Of a stretch of DNA of 64,000 bases, positions 25,601-38,538 are shown in pieces; within the stretch, counting starts at the first letter, position 1, and the number at the start of each line of letters is the position of its first letter. Origin of the DNA: Meghimatium bilineatum. Lineage: Eukaryota; Mollusca; Gastropoda; Stylommatophora; Philomycidae. The notes below the pieces were generated by a model. The model saw only the letters and a program-made list of their open reading frames with translations. It did not search any database and had not been told where the DNA came from. A program made the translations under genes and the position numbers. The DNA is taken from assembly GCA_034231615.1 (NCBI GenBank), contig CM067298.1:804834-868833 (forward strand), given 5' to 3'.

Positions 25601-25779
25601 TAAGAATTGGTTAAATAAAGAGCATGAGAAAGCAGATGATAGGCCAGGATCAATCATATGATGAATATGTTTAACATTTCCACTAGCACAGACTCTGATT
25701 TCTGTCATTCTAATCCTGGTTTACTCAACAATTTCTACATGAAACTATCCTATACATCATCACTTGCAATTCTTTCACA

Positions 25780-28700
25780 AATCACTTCCAAAACTATAAT
25801 TCATCACTTGCATCATGAAACTAATAAATCATCACTTGCATCATGAAACTAAAAAAATCATCACTTGCATCATGAAACTAAATAAATCATCACTTGCATC
25901 ATGAAACTAATAAATCATCACTTGCATCATGAAACTAATAAATCATCACTTGCATCATGAAACTAAATAAATCATCACTTGCATCATGAAACTAAATAAA
26001 TCATCACTTGCATCATGAAACTAATAAATCATCACTTGCATCACGAAACTAATAAATCATCACTTGCATCATGAAACTAATAAATCATCACTTGCATCAT
26101 GAAACTATAGATCAGCACTTGCATCATGAAACTAATAAATCATCACTTGCATCATTAAACTAATAAATCATCACTTGCATCATGAAACTAAATAAATCAT
26201 CACTTGCATCATGAAACTAAATAAATCATCACTTGCATCATTAAACTATAAATCATCACTTGCATCATGAAACTAAATAAATTATCACTTGCATCATGAA
26301 ACTAATAAATCATCACTTGCATCATGAAACTAATAAATCATCACTTGCATCATGAAACTAATAAAACATCACTTGCATCATGAAACTATAGATCAGCACT
26401 TGCATTATGAAACTAATAAATCCTCACTTGCATCATTAAACTATAAATCATCACTTGCATCATTAAACTATAAATCATCACTTGGATCATGAAACTAATA
26501 AATCATCACTTGCATCACTAAAATAATAAATCATCACTTGGATCATGAAACTAATAAATCATCACTTGCATCATTAAACTATAAATCATCACTTGGATCA
26601 TGAAACTAATAAATCATCACTTGCATCACTAAAATAATAAATCATCACTTGCATCATGAAACTATTAAATCATCACTTGCATCATTAAACTATAAATCAT
26701 CACTTGGATCATGAAACTAATAAATCATCACTTTCATCACTAAAATAATAAATCATCACTTGCATCATGAAACTAATAAATGATCACTTGCATCATTAAA
26801 CTATAAATCATCAATTGGATCATGAAGCTAATAAATCATCACTTGCATCATGAAACTAATAAATCATCACTTGCATCATGAAACTAATAAATCATCACTT
26901 GCATCATGAAACTAATAAATCATCACTTGCATCATGAAACTAATAAAACATCACTTGCATCATGAAACTATAGATCAGCACTTGCATCATTAAACTATAG
27001 ATCAGCACTTGCATAATGGAACTAATAAATCATCACTTGCATCATTAAACTATAAATCATCACTTGCATCATTAAACTATAAATCATCACTTGCATCATT
27101 AAACTATAAATCATCACTTGCATCATGAAACTAATAAATCCTCACTTGCATCATTAAACTATAAATCATCACTTGCATCATTAAACTATAAATCATCACT
27201 TGGATCATGAAACTAATAAATCATCACTTGCATCATGAAACTATTAAATCATCAATTGCATCATGAAACTATAGATCAGCACTTGCATCATGAAACTAAT
27301 AAATCATCACTTGCATCACTAAAATAATAAATCATCACTTGCATCATGAAACTAATAAATCATCACTTGCATCATGAAACTAATAAAACATCACTTGCAT
27401 CATGAAACTATAGATCAGCACTTGCATCATGAAACTAATAAATCCTCACTTGCATCATTAAACTATAAATCATCACTTGCATCATTAAACTATAAATCAT
27501 CACTTGGATCATGAAACTAATAAATCATCACTTGCATCACTAAAATAATAAATCATCACTTGGATCATGAAACTAATAAATCATCACTTGCATCATTAAA
27601 CTATAAATCATCACTTGGATCATGAAACTAATAAATCATCACTTGCATCACTAAAATAATAAATCATCACTTGCATCATGAAACTATTAAATCATCACTT
27701 GCATCATTAAACTATAAATCATCACTTGGATCATGAAACTAATAAATCATCACTTTCATCACTAAAATAATAAATCATCACTTGCATCATGAAACTAATA
27801 AATGATCACTTGCATCATTAAACTATAAATCATCAATTGGATCATGAAGCTAATAAATCATCACTTGCATCATGAAACTAATAAATCATCACTTGCATCA
27901 TGAAACTAATAAATCATCACTTGCATCATGAAACTAATAAATCATCACTTGCATCATGAAACTAATAAAACATCACTTGCATCATGAAACTATAGATCAG
28001 CACTTGCATCATTAAACTATAGATCAGCACTTGCATAATGGAACTAATAAATCATCACTTGCATCATTAAACTATAAATCATCACTTGCATCATTAAACT
28101 ATAAATCATCACTTGCATCATTAAACTATAAATCATCACTTGCATCATGAAACTAATAAATCCTCACTTGCATCATTAAACTATAAATCATCACTTGCAT
28201 CATTAAACTATAAATCATCACTTGGATCATGAAACTAATAAATCATCACTTGCATCATGAAACTATTAAATCATCAATTGCATCATGAAACTATAGATCA
28301 GCACTTGCATCATGAAACTAATAAATCATCACTTGCATCACTAAAATAATAAATCATCACTTGCATCATGAAACTAATAAATGATCACTTGCATCATTAA
28401 ACTATAAATCATCAATTGGATCATGAAACTAATAAATCATCACTTGCATCAGGAAACTAATAAATCATCACTTGCATCATGAAACTAAATAAATCATCAC
28501 TTCCATCATTAAACTATAAATCATCACTTGCATCATTAAACTATAGATCAGCACTTGCATAATGGAACTAATAAATCATCACTTGCATCATTAAACTATA
28601 AATCATCACTTGCATCATTAAACTATAAATCATCACTTGCATCATTAAACTATAAATCATCACTTGCATCATGAAACTAATAAATCCTCACTTGCATCAT

Positions 28701-29357
28701 TAAACTATAAATCATCACTTGCATCATTAAACTATAAATCATCACTTGGATCATGAAACTAATAAATCATCACTTGCATCACTAAAATAATAAATCATCA
28801 ATTGCATCATGAAACTATAGATCAGCACTTGCATCATGAAACTAATAAATCATCACTTGCATCACTAAAATAATAAATCATCACTTGCATCATGAAACTA
28901 TTAAATCATCACTTGCATCATTAAACTATAAATCATCACTTGCATCATGAAACTAATAAATGATCACTTGCATCATTAAACTATAAATCATCAATTGGAT
29001 CATGAAACTAATAAATCATCACTTGCATCAGGAAACTAATAAATCATCACTTGCATCATGAAACTAATAAATCATCACTTGCATCATGAAACTAATAAAA
29101 CATCACTTGCATCATTAAACTATAAATCATCACTTGCATCATTAAACTATAGATCAGCACTTGCATCATGAAACTAATAAATCATCACTTGCATCATTAA
29201 ACTATAGATCAGCACTTGCATCATGAAACTAATAAATCATCACTTGCATCATGAAACTAATAAATCATCACTTGCATCATGAAACTAATAAATCATCACT
29301 TGCATCATGAAACTAATAAATGATCACTTGCATCATGAAACTAATAAATCATCACTT
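25780..29357. repeat. 28-bp minisatellite, main block
   Basis: About 125 units of 27-29 bp (core aataaatcatcacttgcatc) with recurring variants (ctatagatcagcac, cattaaactata, cactaaaataat, cttggatcat). Variant order repeats with an offset of about 1,022 bp (26391 onward against 27413 onward), so a kilobase block was duplicated. The array is interrupted by LINE family B and resumes at 33412. Confidence 0.97.
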
Positions 29358-32300
29358 GCATCTTCTTCTTCTTCTTTCGTTCACTTGAAACATGTCTATA
29401 TCTGTAATTCTGTCTCCTTAATAAAACTCACTGTCTTTTGTAGTTCATACAGTGTCCCATAGAGTTTTGAGTCCAGTGTTGTTTCCTCTGGCCAATATGT
29501 CTGCCTCAGCGTTTCATGCTCAGAACACTCTTGAAGTATATGTTTGGCACTCTGTGCTGCCTGTCCACATGTACATGGCCGTGTTGCCAATCTTGAACTT
29601 TGTATACATGTGACTGCGGAGTCGGTTGTGTCTTGTTCTGAGACGTAGAATTATAACTTGTTCTGGTCTGTTCATAATATGATAGTCATCTTGTGTTGGT
29701 GTTTGTGGCTTTCTTATTGACTTGATCATCTGTTTTTTCTGATGGTAGGTGATTGGTATATCTGGTTGGTCTTCGGCAGCACCTTCATTAGCCAGTTGGT
29801 CTGCTTTTTCATTTCCTGGTATTCCACAGTGAGAGGGTATCCACTGCATGGTTACCCTATACTGGTAAGACAATTCGCTAAGTAGTTTTTTTAAGTCTGT
29901 TAGTTTTCCAGACTGGAGAGCTTGAAGCACTGACCTTGCATCTGTCAGGAATACCACAGGCTGTATGTCAGAGTTCGAGTTCAGCAGTTTTTTAGCTGCC
30001 ACACTAATTGCCTGGATTTATGCATCATAATTATTGCAGAATTTTCCTGTCGGTGTTCTGATTGTATCTCTAGGCTTGTGTGGATATTCTATATATACAC
30101 CTGCACCTCCATTCCTCACAGCATTCTGTGCTGACCCATCTGTGCACACTCTGACCCATATATCTTGTGGATATTCCTCATCCAGGAAACTGAGGGTGAC
30201 TGTCCTTCGCTGCACACTGTTCTGTTCGTCCTCGCTTAGTATTCCTTTCACATGGGTCTGAATGTATATTGGCATTCCATGGCTTTCACTCCACGGGGTT
30301 TGCTCTGGTACAGACCTTAAGGGGCTGTCAACTTCAGGTAGGTCTGTAAGTTGTCTACGGAGTCGTTTAGCTTGATGGATAAAGCTGCTCTTTTTCAGTC
30401 GTCCCATTGCTAGATTTTGGAATCTTTCCTTCATTGGATGACTTGGCATACACTGAAACTTTTCTGCTTGAATTAGTACTTTTGTGTCTCTGCGTTCGCC
30501 AAGTGTTTGCATTCTTCCCATTTTCTGCATCTCTGCTATGGGTGTTGATTTCATTGCTCCCAACATTATTCTAAGTGCCTGGTTTTGCACTTTATCTAGA
30601 TCTTGTAATGTGGTGTTTGATGCAGGACACCACGCAGCTGAACCGTATTCCAGGTGTGGTCTTATGCCTTGCTGGTAAACTTTACTGAGTATATTTCCAC
30701 TGGCTCCCCATGTGGTTCCACTTAGTTTTCTCAGGATAGCTAGCTTCCTCCTGGCTTTTGTTGTTGCTTTGTTTATGTGCTGCTTCCATGTCAGCTTATC
30801 ATCAAAAGTAACTCCGAGGTATGTGGGTTGTTTGTCTTCTTTCAAGAGCTCTCCATCTATCTTGATATGACCAGCTTTTTGTTTTGGTGAGAGGGTAAAG
30901 AGTGTAGTGCTGCACTTATCTGTGTTAATGCTGACGCACCATCTATTAGCCCATAAGGTTAGGGCATCGATAGCTCTTTGTATTTGTTTAGTGGCCACTG
31001 TTGCATGTTCTTCCGTGCACCAGATCACCAGGTCATCAGCATACATTGCCACTTTGATCCCGTGTGGTAGTTCAGCAACTAGGTCATTGATGTAAACCAA
31101 GAAAAGTCTGGGTGACAGGACTCCTCCCTGGGGGACTCCATGACGCAGTAGAACTTTCTTGCTCTTGCGACCATCTAATTGTACCCTGGCTCTTCTATTA
31201 TGCAGGTATGCTTTTACCCATTTGTACATTCTTGAGCTAACCCTGCAATTTCACAATTTCTTTAGGAGCCCTTCTTTCCAGACCTTATCAAATGCTTTCC
31301 TGAGGTCTATCCATGCTGCTAGTACCAGTTTCTTTTCTTGGAAGGCATCCTCAATCTCTTGGGAGAGGTAGGTTGCCTGATCTTCAGTAGAGTGGCACTG
31401 TCTGAAACCTGCTTGCTGTGATACCAGAAGGTTTTCACTTTCAAGGTACCACTGCATCCTAAGATTGATAATGCGTTCCATTGTTTTACATAGACAGCTT
31501 GTGAGGCTGATGGGCCTGTAGTTGGAGACTGTGTTGCCATCTTTTCCTGATTTGAGGAGTGGTATCATTATTGCTTCTCTCCACGCCTGTGGTACATTAC
31601 CTGTGGACCAGCTTGTGTTAAAGATCTGCAGTAGCTTTGCTCTTGCTGCACTTCCCAGGTTTCTAATCATTTCATTGGACACTCCATCAGCTCCAGGGGA
31701 CTTTTTCATTTTCAATTTGGATATTGCATGCTCCAGTTCTCTCATTGTGATTGGTGCCTCCATGACTTCAGGTATAGGTTCACCTTGTCCAATGTTTTGC
31801 TGGTTCTCTCGAACCTCCTGTTGTTTGTCTGGGCTGACTTTGACATTATTGTCTTCTGCAAAGGAATCTGCAAAGTAATCAGCTGCATGTTTACCTGTTA
31901 AAATGTTTCTATCTTTATAAGGTGTGATCCTGGTATTTCTCCCTGTACCTTCATCATTTAGTTGTTTTACAAGTTTCCATAATTTCCTAGTATCTCTTTC
32001 TAGGTTCAGCGACTCTGTTTTTTCTTTCCAGCTGCTCCGTCTGGCTTGTAACTTGGCTCTTTGAAATTTAGCCTTTGTTTGCTGATATTTGTTGTGATGT
32101 TCTTGGCTAGGTCTGTTCTCAGCCTGCTGTCTAGATGTTTCCATCTCATTTTGCAGCTTTTCCAGTTCATCATTCCAGTAGGGTTTGTAGTTTTTGCGTG
32201 CCCCCCTGGGTATGGTTTTACTAGCAGCATGTAGTATACATCTATTAAATTCACTCACTGCTCTATTGATGTCTTTGTCCAAGTTCATGTCCTTAGCTAG

Positions 32301-33411
32301 AACACTGGTTAAATGCTGGTACATTTTCCAGTCTGCCCTTTTATAGTTCCACCTAGTGAGCGTGCTGCTGTCCTTGGTAAATTCATTGTGGATTTCCAGA
32401 AATACTGGTCTGTGGTCACTACCTCCAAGCTGCTTTCCAACAACACGTGTGATGTTCCATTCCAAGCCTGGTGAGTGGAATGCTAGGTCTGGTGTAGAGG
32501 TGGTGTGCCATGCTCTCGAGTAGAAGGTTGGCGAGTCTGCTGGCTGGTTAATAAGGATGAGATTATTTTCATCCTGCCAGCTCTCAAGTTCCTCACCTCT
32601 CTTGTCGATATGATCATAGCCCCAGCTCTGAGAGTGGCTGTTGAAGTCACCACACACCATAAGTCTCTCTTTGTCTGGAATTGTGTCTAGTGCCAATGGT
32701 TTATCATTTGGGCAGTAGTAATTCAGGAGATGGAATTCTGCACTGTCTGTTTTTAGGTGGAGCATCTGGTATTCTGCCCCTTCCATATATACTTCAAGCT
32801 GACATGCGCTGATATTGTTTTTAACAAGTGTCAGAATTCCACCCTTTCGCCTGTCCTTTCGGTCAGATCGGTAGCACTGGTAGCCTCTGATTTTGAAGGC
32901 TATGTCGCTGCTGAGGTGTGTTTCTTGGATACAGCATATGTTAACTTGTTCTTCACTGAGGACATTTTCAAGTTCCAATTTTTTGCTGTATCCATCTCTT
33001 TTACTGTTGACACCCTCAGCATTCCAGTGCATTATTTTTATTGGTCGTTTGTTTGTTTGGCCAGTAGCTCTATTCCCTTGCCTCCTGGCTCCTCGGGGCA
33101 ATTGAGAAGGACTTCCAGTAACTGAGGTTGGGCCCTTTCGAGGTATAGGGCCCGGCACCGTCCCTGCCTGAACGTCCGCCACAGGGCAGGCACCATAACT
33201 ATTTATAGATGTAGACATGTTTCCATTGTGTTTTGTGCGTGGCATCCTGATTATCTGTGCGCCTTTTGGCTGGATGCCTCCGTCTTCAGCACTCTGCTTA
33301 CTAGGGCAGGACTATGGTCCTGCTCGAGTGGGACTGCCCGACCAGTCTTAGTTTCCAGCCCCTGATGGCTGAACTAAGCCCCATCACCTCTGCACGGTGC
33401 TGGTCTCGATG
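29358..33411 (-). mobile_element. LINE family B, nearly full-length (RNase H-bearing, Jockey-like)
   Basis: The 4-kb element lies on the minus strand inside the 28-bp array. The 3' end (left) is a short (GAA)n tail and the 5' end (right) starts near GGTCTCCATC... at about 33411. The 9-bp sequence acttgcatc occurs at both junctions and would be the target-site duplication, although it is also part of the repeat unit. A second, 5'-truncated copy at 58546-59782 differs by only a few percent by eye, so the family was recently active. Confidence 0.9.
29396..33245 (-). pseudogene. LINE family B polyprotein (EN-RT-RNase H), three lesions
   Basis: One minus-strand frame from ATG at 33245 is broken only by a TGA at 31251-31253, a TAA at 30018-30020 and a 2-bp deletion near 29570. 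The endonuclease shows IMHWNAEGVNSK, CCIQETHLS, MVCGDFNSHSQSWG, STPDLAFHS and GGSDHRPVFLE. The RT shows KKSPGADGVSNEMI, VSNYRPISLTS, WIDLRKAFDKVW, HGVPQGGVLSPRLFLVY and AMYADDLVIW. The RNase H shows CTDGSAQN, LTDARSVLQ and GNEKADQLA. The TAA replaces the Glu codon of YDAEIQA, an RNase H active-site position that is intact in the second copy. The C-terminus carries CxCGQ...H...C. It is not functional as a single protein. Confidence 0.9.
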
Positions 33412-33957
33412 GAGACTTGCATCATGAAACTAATAAATCATCATTTGCATCATTAAACTATAGATCAGCACTTGCATCATGAAACTAATAAATCATCACT
33501 TGCATCATTAAACTATAGATCATCACTTGCATCATGAAACTAATAAATCATCACTTGCATCATGAAACTAATAAATCATCACTTGCATCATGAAACTAAT
33601 AAATCATCACTTGCATCATTAAACTATAAATCATCACTTGCATCATGAAACTAATAAATCATCACTTGCATCATGAAACTATAAATCATCACTTGCATCA
33701 TGAAACTAATAAATCATCACTTGCATCATGAAACTAATAAATCATCACTTGCATCATGAAACTAATAAATCATCACTTGCATCATTAAACTATAGATAAG
33801 CACTTGCATCAGGAAACTAATAAATCATCACTTGCATCATGAAACTAATAAATCATCACTTGCATCAGGAAACTAATAAATCATCACTTGCATCATGAAA
33901 CTAATAAATCATCACTTGCATCATGAAACTAATAAATCATCACTTGCATCATGAAAC
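33412..33957. repeat. 28-bp minisatellite, block right of LINE family B
   Basis: Continuation of the 25780-29357 array with the same unit and variants. It ends about 70 bp from the donor of exon 6. Confidence 0.95.
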
Positions 33958-34019
33958 ATGTATCCTTGAAATAATCATACTAAATGATCAGACAGATCAA
34001 CTGCTGAAGAAGAATATCA

Positions 34020-34142
<123 letters not shown>

Positions 34143-35080
34143 CTAACCAGAAAATGTATAAATGTTATTTTTAGCTCTACAGAAATAATAGTAAGCATTT
34201 TTAAACTCCACCAATACATCAAATATACATCAAATATACATCAAATATACATCAAATCATCATAAAACATGAAATCATGACCATATGTCACATCATGATA
34301 ATACCATTAGCTGTCAACCAGTTGAGATTAAAAACCATATAAAAGTTCTGAAAAATCATAATTGAGCATGAAAAACCATACACAATGTCAAGCGGGGGGG
34401 CTCCACACACACACTCATGCACGCACACACACACAAAGAAGGTCCTTTGAGATTGTTTGCCACCCTTTTTGGCTATGTCAATTAATAGTAGCCTGCTCAT
34501 ATTCATAATCTGTTTTGCTGGGAGGGTGTGTGAACATCCTCCTCCTATCTACAGCCTTGTCATCAGGGCGTGTTGTTGGGCGTAATAAGTAATTTATTAT
34601 TTTTAAAACCCTATTATTATATTTTTGGTGGAATGTACATTTATCCACATTTGTTTGTGAAAGTTTAGTTGTTTGTGAAAGTTTAGTTGTTTGTGCAGGT
34701 TTACCCCTTACTTGTTGCTATGTGTAAATTTCATGATTTACATTGAACCCCCTCCCTCCCCATCCCTTTTACAAAAAAGGTTTTGAATGACAACACCAAG
34801 GATCACAACAAACTCCTTTAGCAGATGTTTTGTGTTACATACTGCCAATACATACACAAATCGGATTTAGGACCTAATATTAAAAAAAATAGGCTGTATA
34901 TCCTATTCAGGATATAGCCATGAACCCAGCCTTTTTTTTAAATGTAGTATCTTCTAGGAATATGGACTTTTCTAGACTAGGAATATATTCTTTTCAAAGG
35001 ATATGGACTGGATATAAATATCAAAAACCATGATAATCAGCAACGACACAGAAGCATAAGAGCTAAACATAAGCATTACA
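34143..35080. other. Intronic sequence, no gene seen
   Basis: It contains short repeats (catcaaatatacatcaaa at 34.21-34.26 kb, a doubled gtgaaagtttagttgttt at 34.66 kb), a G-run and a CA-rich tract at 34.39-34.44 kb. No coding signal. Confidence 0.6.
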
Positions 35081-35084
35081 TGGA

Positions 35085-35690
35085 GAGAAATTACAAGTAA
35101 AGAATTATCAATATCTTGGACACATAGTCACAAATGATGGCAGGTGTGAAACAGAAGTTAAAAGGAGAATAGGAATGGCTAAAAGTACCTTCAATGGCAT
35201 GAGGAAAATAGTAACATCTAAAAATATTACAAACAAGTTAAAAATGAGAAGTAGGCTATAAAATGCTAAATCTATTCTATATTAATGTGTGGCTCAGAAA
35301 CATGGACACTAAATAAACAATTAGAAGACAAAATTGATGCCTTTGAGATGTGGGTATATAGAAGAATAGGAAGAACATCATGGAAAAAGAAGAAAACACA
35401 GAGGTGCTAAAGACACTTAATATGAAGAAAGAATTACTAAGAGAAATAAAGATCAGGCAAACAAAATATTGTGGACACATTAAAACATGACAGGACACCT
35501 TATTGAAAACCTTACTAGAAGGTAAAGTCAAAGGGAAGCGAACAAGACTGGCAAGAGGTAGGAGGAGATACAAGTGGGAGAGTAACATCACAAGATGAAT
35601 AGGTTACAGTCTATCAGAGTGCACCACCAAAACAAGAGGCAGGCAATGTTGCAGACGACCTTCATTGCGGAATCGGCACTTGATGATGAT
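35085..35690 (+). mobile_element. LINE RT 3'-end fragment, decayed
   Basis: Plus-strand frames read YQYLGHIVTNDGRCETEVKR, SILY(stop)CGSETWTLNKQ and AFEMWVYRRIGRTSWKKKK, and end near a CGIGT-stop-type terminus at 35.69 kb. Numerous stops and shifts break it. It abuts the reverse-oriented SINE at 35690. Confidence 0.7.
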
Positions 35691-35825
35691 TATTATTTTC
35701 TAGGCAATTATAAATACGTTCAATAGATTGCCTTTATTTTGTGTGCCTGTTGCTGGGATCGAACTCAGTACCATAGCCGTCACAGACACAATCTGTACCA
35801 CGCTGTCACAGAGCCAGACCTAATA
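35690..35825 (-). mobile_element. tRNA-derived SINE, second copy
   Basis: On the minus strand the head reads ggctctgtgacagcgtggta with B box gagttcgatcc, then ttgcctagaaaataat. It matches the SINE at 22455. It joins the LINE fragment tail to tail. Confidence 0.7.
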
Positions 35826-36299
35826 TTATTATTTAATAAAGGATAATATATATTTATTACAGATCTAATAAATAAAAAAAAGTTTAATATTTCCATATGC
35901 AGTAAATAAAGTGTAATGCTTTATTACCAGCATCATATGTGACAGAATAAACACACAATCATATATATATATACATTGTATTTGTTGTTCTGTATTTTCC
36001 AGCAGCAGATTTACAACTTTATGCCGTACAAATTGTTATAAAAGTATTATGCAAAGATAAGTCTAAAGATGGGCTTCCGGTCAAAATGGTGGATAGCAAC
36101 ACAAGTGTTTTGTGTGTCGCCTACAGTTTCACTTGAACAATGGATATATTCATTGTTTTCATTTAGGAGATTGTGTGATGATGTGTTGTTATTCTCTGAC
36201 CAGGAGGTCCACTAATTAAGATCTTCACCGGTGCTAACGGAGTGCGTGCATCTGAGCTGAAGTCTTCGTGAGTGTATTAGCTGTCACACTGTTTGAAAA

Positions 36300-37124
36300 A
36301 TGGCGGCCAATATCAAGCGGCCTAAACGAGGTGGCTCAAAAAGGAAAAGTCACTGGGCGGGTGCTAGAAGAACGAGATCGAAAACAGCTAGGCTAGGAAT
36401 TAAAAACATGCGTGTGCTGTTTTGGAATATGGCCAGTTTACACAAGCATAGAACAGAGCTAGAAAAGATGTGTTATGAGGCTGACGGCATTGCATTGCAA
36501 GAAACACAGCTAGGTGAAAGTGGTAATATCAGGATAGCCGGATTTCAGTGTTTCTACAACAGGCAACATCTGGGACAGGCAATCTTAGTACGCGAGGGTT
36601 TTAGTGTATGCGAGGTTGATATGTCCAAGTGGGATAGCGACAATATCCAGTTACAGGCAGTGAGGGTCCAGCACCCAATCATGATTGCAAATGTGTATGC
36701 CTGCAACACGAGCATTGATCTTCAGGGTTGGAAGATCCTAGGGGAGATAATGGAACAGGAAAAGCAGATCCTCTTTTGTGGTGACTTCAATGCGAAAGGT
36801 ACAGCATCATGGGGCAATAGTGCTTCGGACAAACAGGGAAGAGAACTTGAGGAGGCCCTGACGGATACGGACCTGGTGTGCCTTAACGATGGCCGTATAA
36901 CAAGGATGGCAAGCAGGGATGGTGATGATGATAGCGCTATCGACCTGGCAATGGTGTCATCAGCTTCTGTGGCTATCTGCAAATGGGACGTGCTGGGGCA
37001 TCATGGCAGTGACCACCTCCCATGTGTTGTTCTCTTAAAAAATGACAAAAGTAAGCAGATAAGGCCAAAGGTAAGATCCTTTAAGTATGATCGCAGAGGA
37101 GTGGATGTTTTGAGCAGAATTTGA
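36300..37124 (+). pseudogene. Endonuclease of LINE family C
   Basis: The 274-codon frame begins with a basic segment (MAANIKRPKRGGSKRKSHW), then an APE endonuclease: MRVLFWNMASLHKH (Asn), GIALQETQLGE (Glu), ILFCGDFNAKGTASWG (Asp, Asn), SAIDLAMVS (Asp) and GHHGSDHLPCVVL (Asp-His). All catalytic positions look present. It ends at a premature TGA (37122-37124); the same frame continues past it into the RT linker. Confidence 0.85.
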
Positions 37125-38538
37125 CAAGACAAATGTAAGGCTCAAGTAGTGGGAAATCAGGTGTGGGATAGGCCCCCCCTGGTGGAATGAAGAGGTTCAA
37201 AGGGCATGGAGCGAGAAACGGAAAGCAGTATCACTATGACACGGAAACGTGTTGCGGCTCAGCCCATGGAGGTCGCACAATGGAAACGGAAGAAAGATAT
37301 CTTTGTCCAAACATTCAAAGATATTGCAAAGTCAGCAAAGGCGTCAAAATGGGACGAATTTTGCAAGGAGATCACATGCGAAAAGTCACTAAAATTGTTC
37401 TGGCGGTTACACAAGTCCATGAATGGTCTGACAAGACACGTGACTATTGCCGATTTCCAGAGCGACGATACAGTCTGGCAGAAGACGGACGAGACAAAAG
37501 GTGGGCGTTGTTGGCACACTACACCGCACAAATTGGTCAGAGAAATGTGGAGGCATATCAAGAAATCAGGAAAACGCTCACAGACACGTGTAAGAACTTG
37601 AGCATGGAAAACCATATGGTAATCACAGTTGAAGAAATCAGGAAGGCACTGAAAAGTACAAAAAACATAGCACCAGGGCCAGATGGCATTAGATACGATG
37701 ACATTAGTCGAAGAACGGATGAGGAGTTGGGAGAGTTGGCGGACATGTTCAATAATAGCCTTCTAAAGGGCACAGTGAAAGAAGACTGGTTGCACAGCTA
37801 TTTAGTTCCACTACACAAACCTGGGAAGGACCACACCAGGATACATGGCTACAGAATAATAACTATGCAGAATACGACTGGCAAGCTTTTGGAAAAAATT
37901 GTGGCCCGGAAGGTATCGTGTTATCTTGAAAGAAATAAGTGTTTACCAACATTGTTAGGAGGATATCGTCCAGGAAAGAAGACATGGCAGAATGCAGCCA
38001 TATTTGCGCAGGATGTTTTTGAGGGGTTCGATTCGCGCATGGAGACATGTGCAGTAGCAATAGACCTTGAGGATGCGTACAATAGAGTGTCCTTGGATAT
38101 CTTGATGCACCAGCTGTTAAATCTTGCAGTTAATCCTTTGTCGTGCGTTGGGTTGGCGCCGCCCTGATGCACAGGGTTGTAGTTCTTAAGTGTGGTAACT
38201 GGATATCTACACCAACGGTTATTAGCCCTGGCCTGCCACAGGGATCGCCTCTATCTCCTGTACTTTTCAATGTATACACAGTACATATCGCTGGCAATCA
38301 AATCACAGGTGTTGGCAGAACGATGTCATATGCCGATGATATCCTGGTGTATAGACAGGGCAGAAATCGAGAAGAGTGCGTCGTGGAACTACAGAAGGAG
38401 CTGGACAGACTGACAAATTGGTGTCAAGATACGGGAGCAGTGGTTAATCCGTCTAAGGCATTCGTGACGTGGTTTTCCTTGAACAATCACATGGTAAAGA
38501 CACCCATGCCACAAGTTTCATTGTCCGGAAAAGTTTAG
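37125..38538 (+). pseudogene. Reverse transcriptase of LINE family C
   Basis: The linker continues in the endonuclease frame to about 37.5 kb and then shifts into the 37187-38167 frame. RT motifs are NIAPGPDGIRYDDI, VPLHKPGKDHTRIHGYRI, CAVAIDLEDAYNRV (palm Asp), then after another shift near 38.15 kb PGLPQGSPLSPVLFNVY and TMSYADDILVYRQG (catalytic Asp pair). The first half of the 37187 frame is out-of-frame shadow. No single frame encodes an active RT. Confidence 0.82.

Noticed and set aside
25085-25708. 207-codon minus frame and 85-codon plus frame
   Set aside because: Both are translations of the 33-bp minisatellite.
25780-33957. CRISPR-like appearance of regularly spaced repeats
   Set aside because: Units are contiguous with no unique spacers, and the DNA is clearly eukaryotic.
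36722-36982. Minus frames within LINE family C (for example 36722-36982, 37259-37615, 38909-39211)
   Set aside because: They are antisense shadows of endonuclease, RT and RNase H coding sequence.
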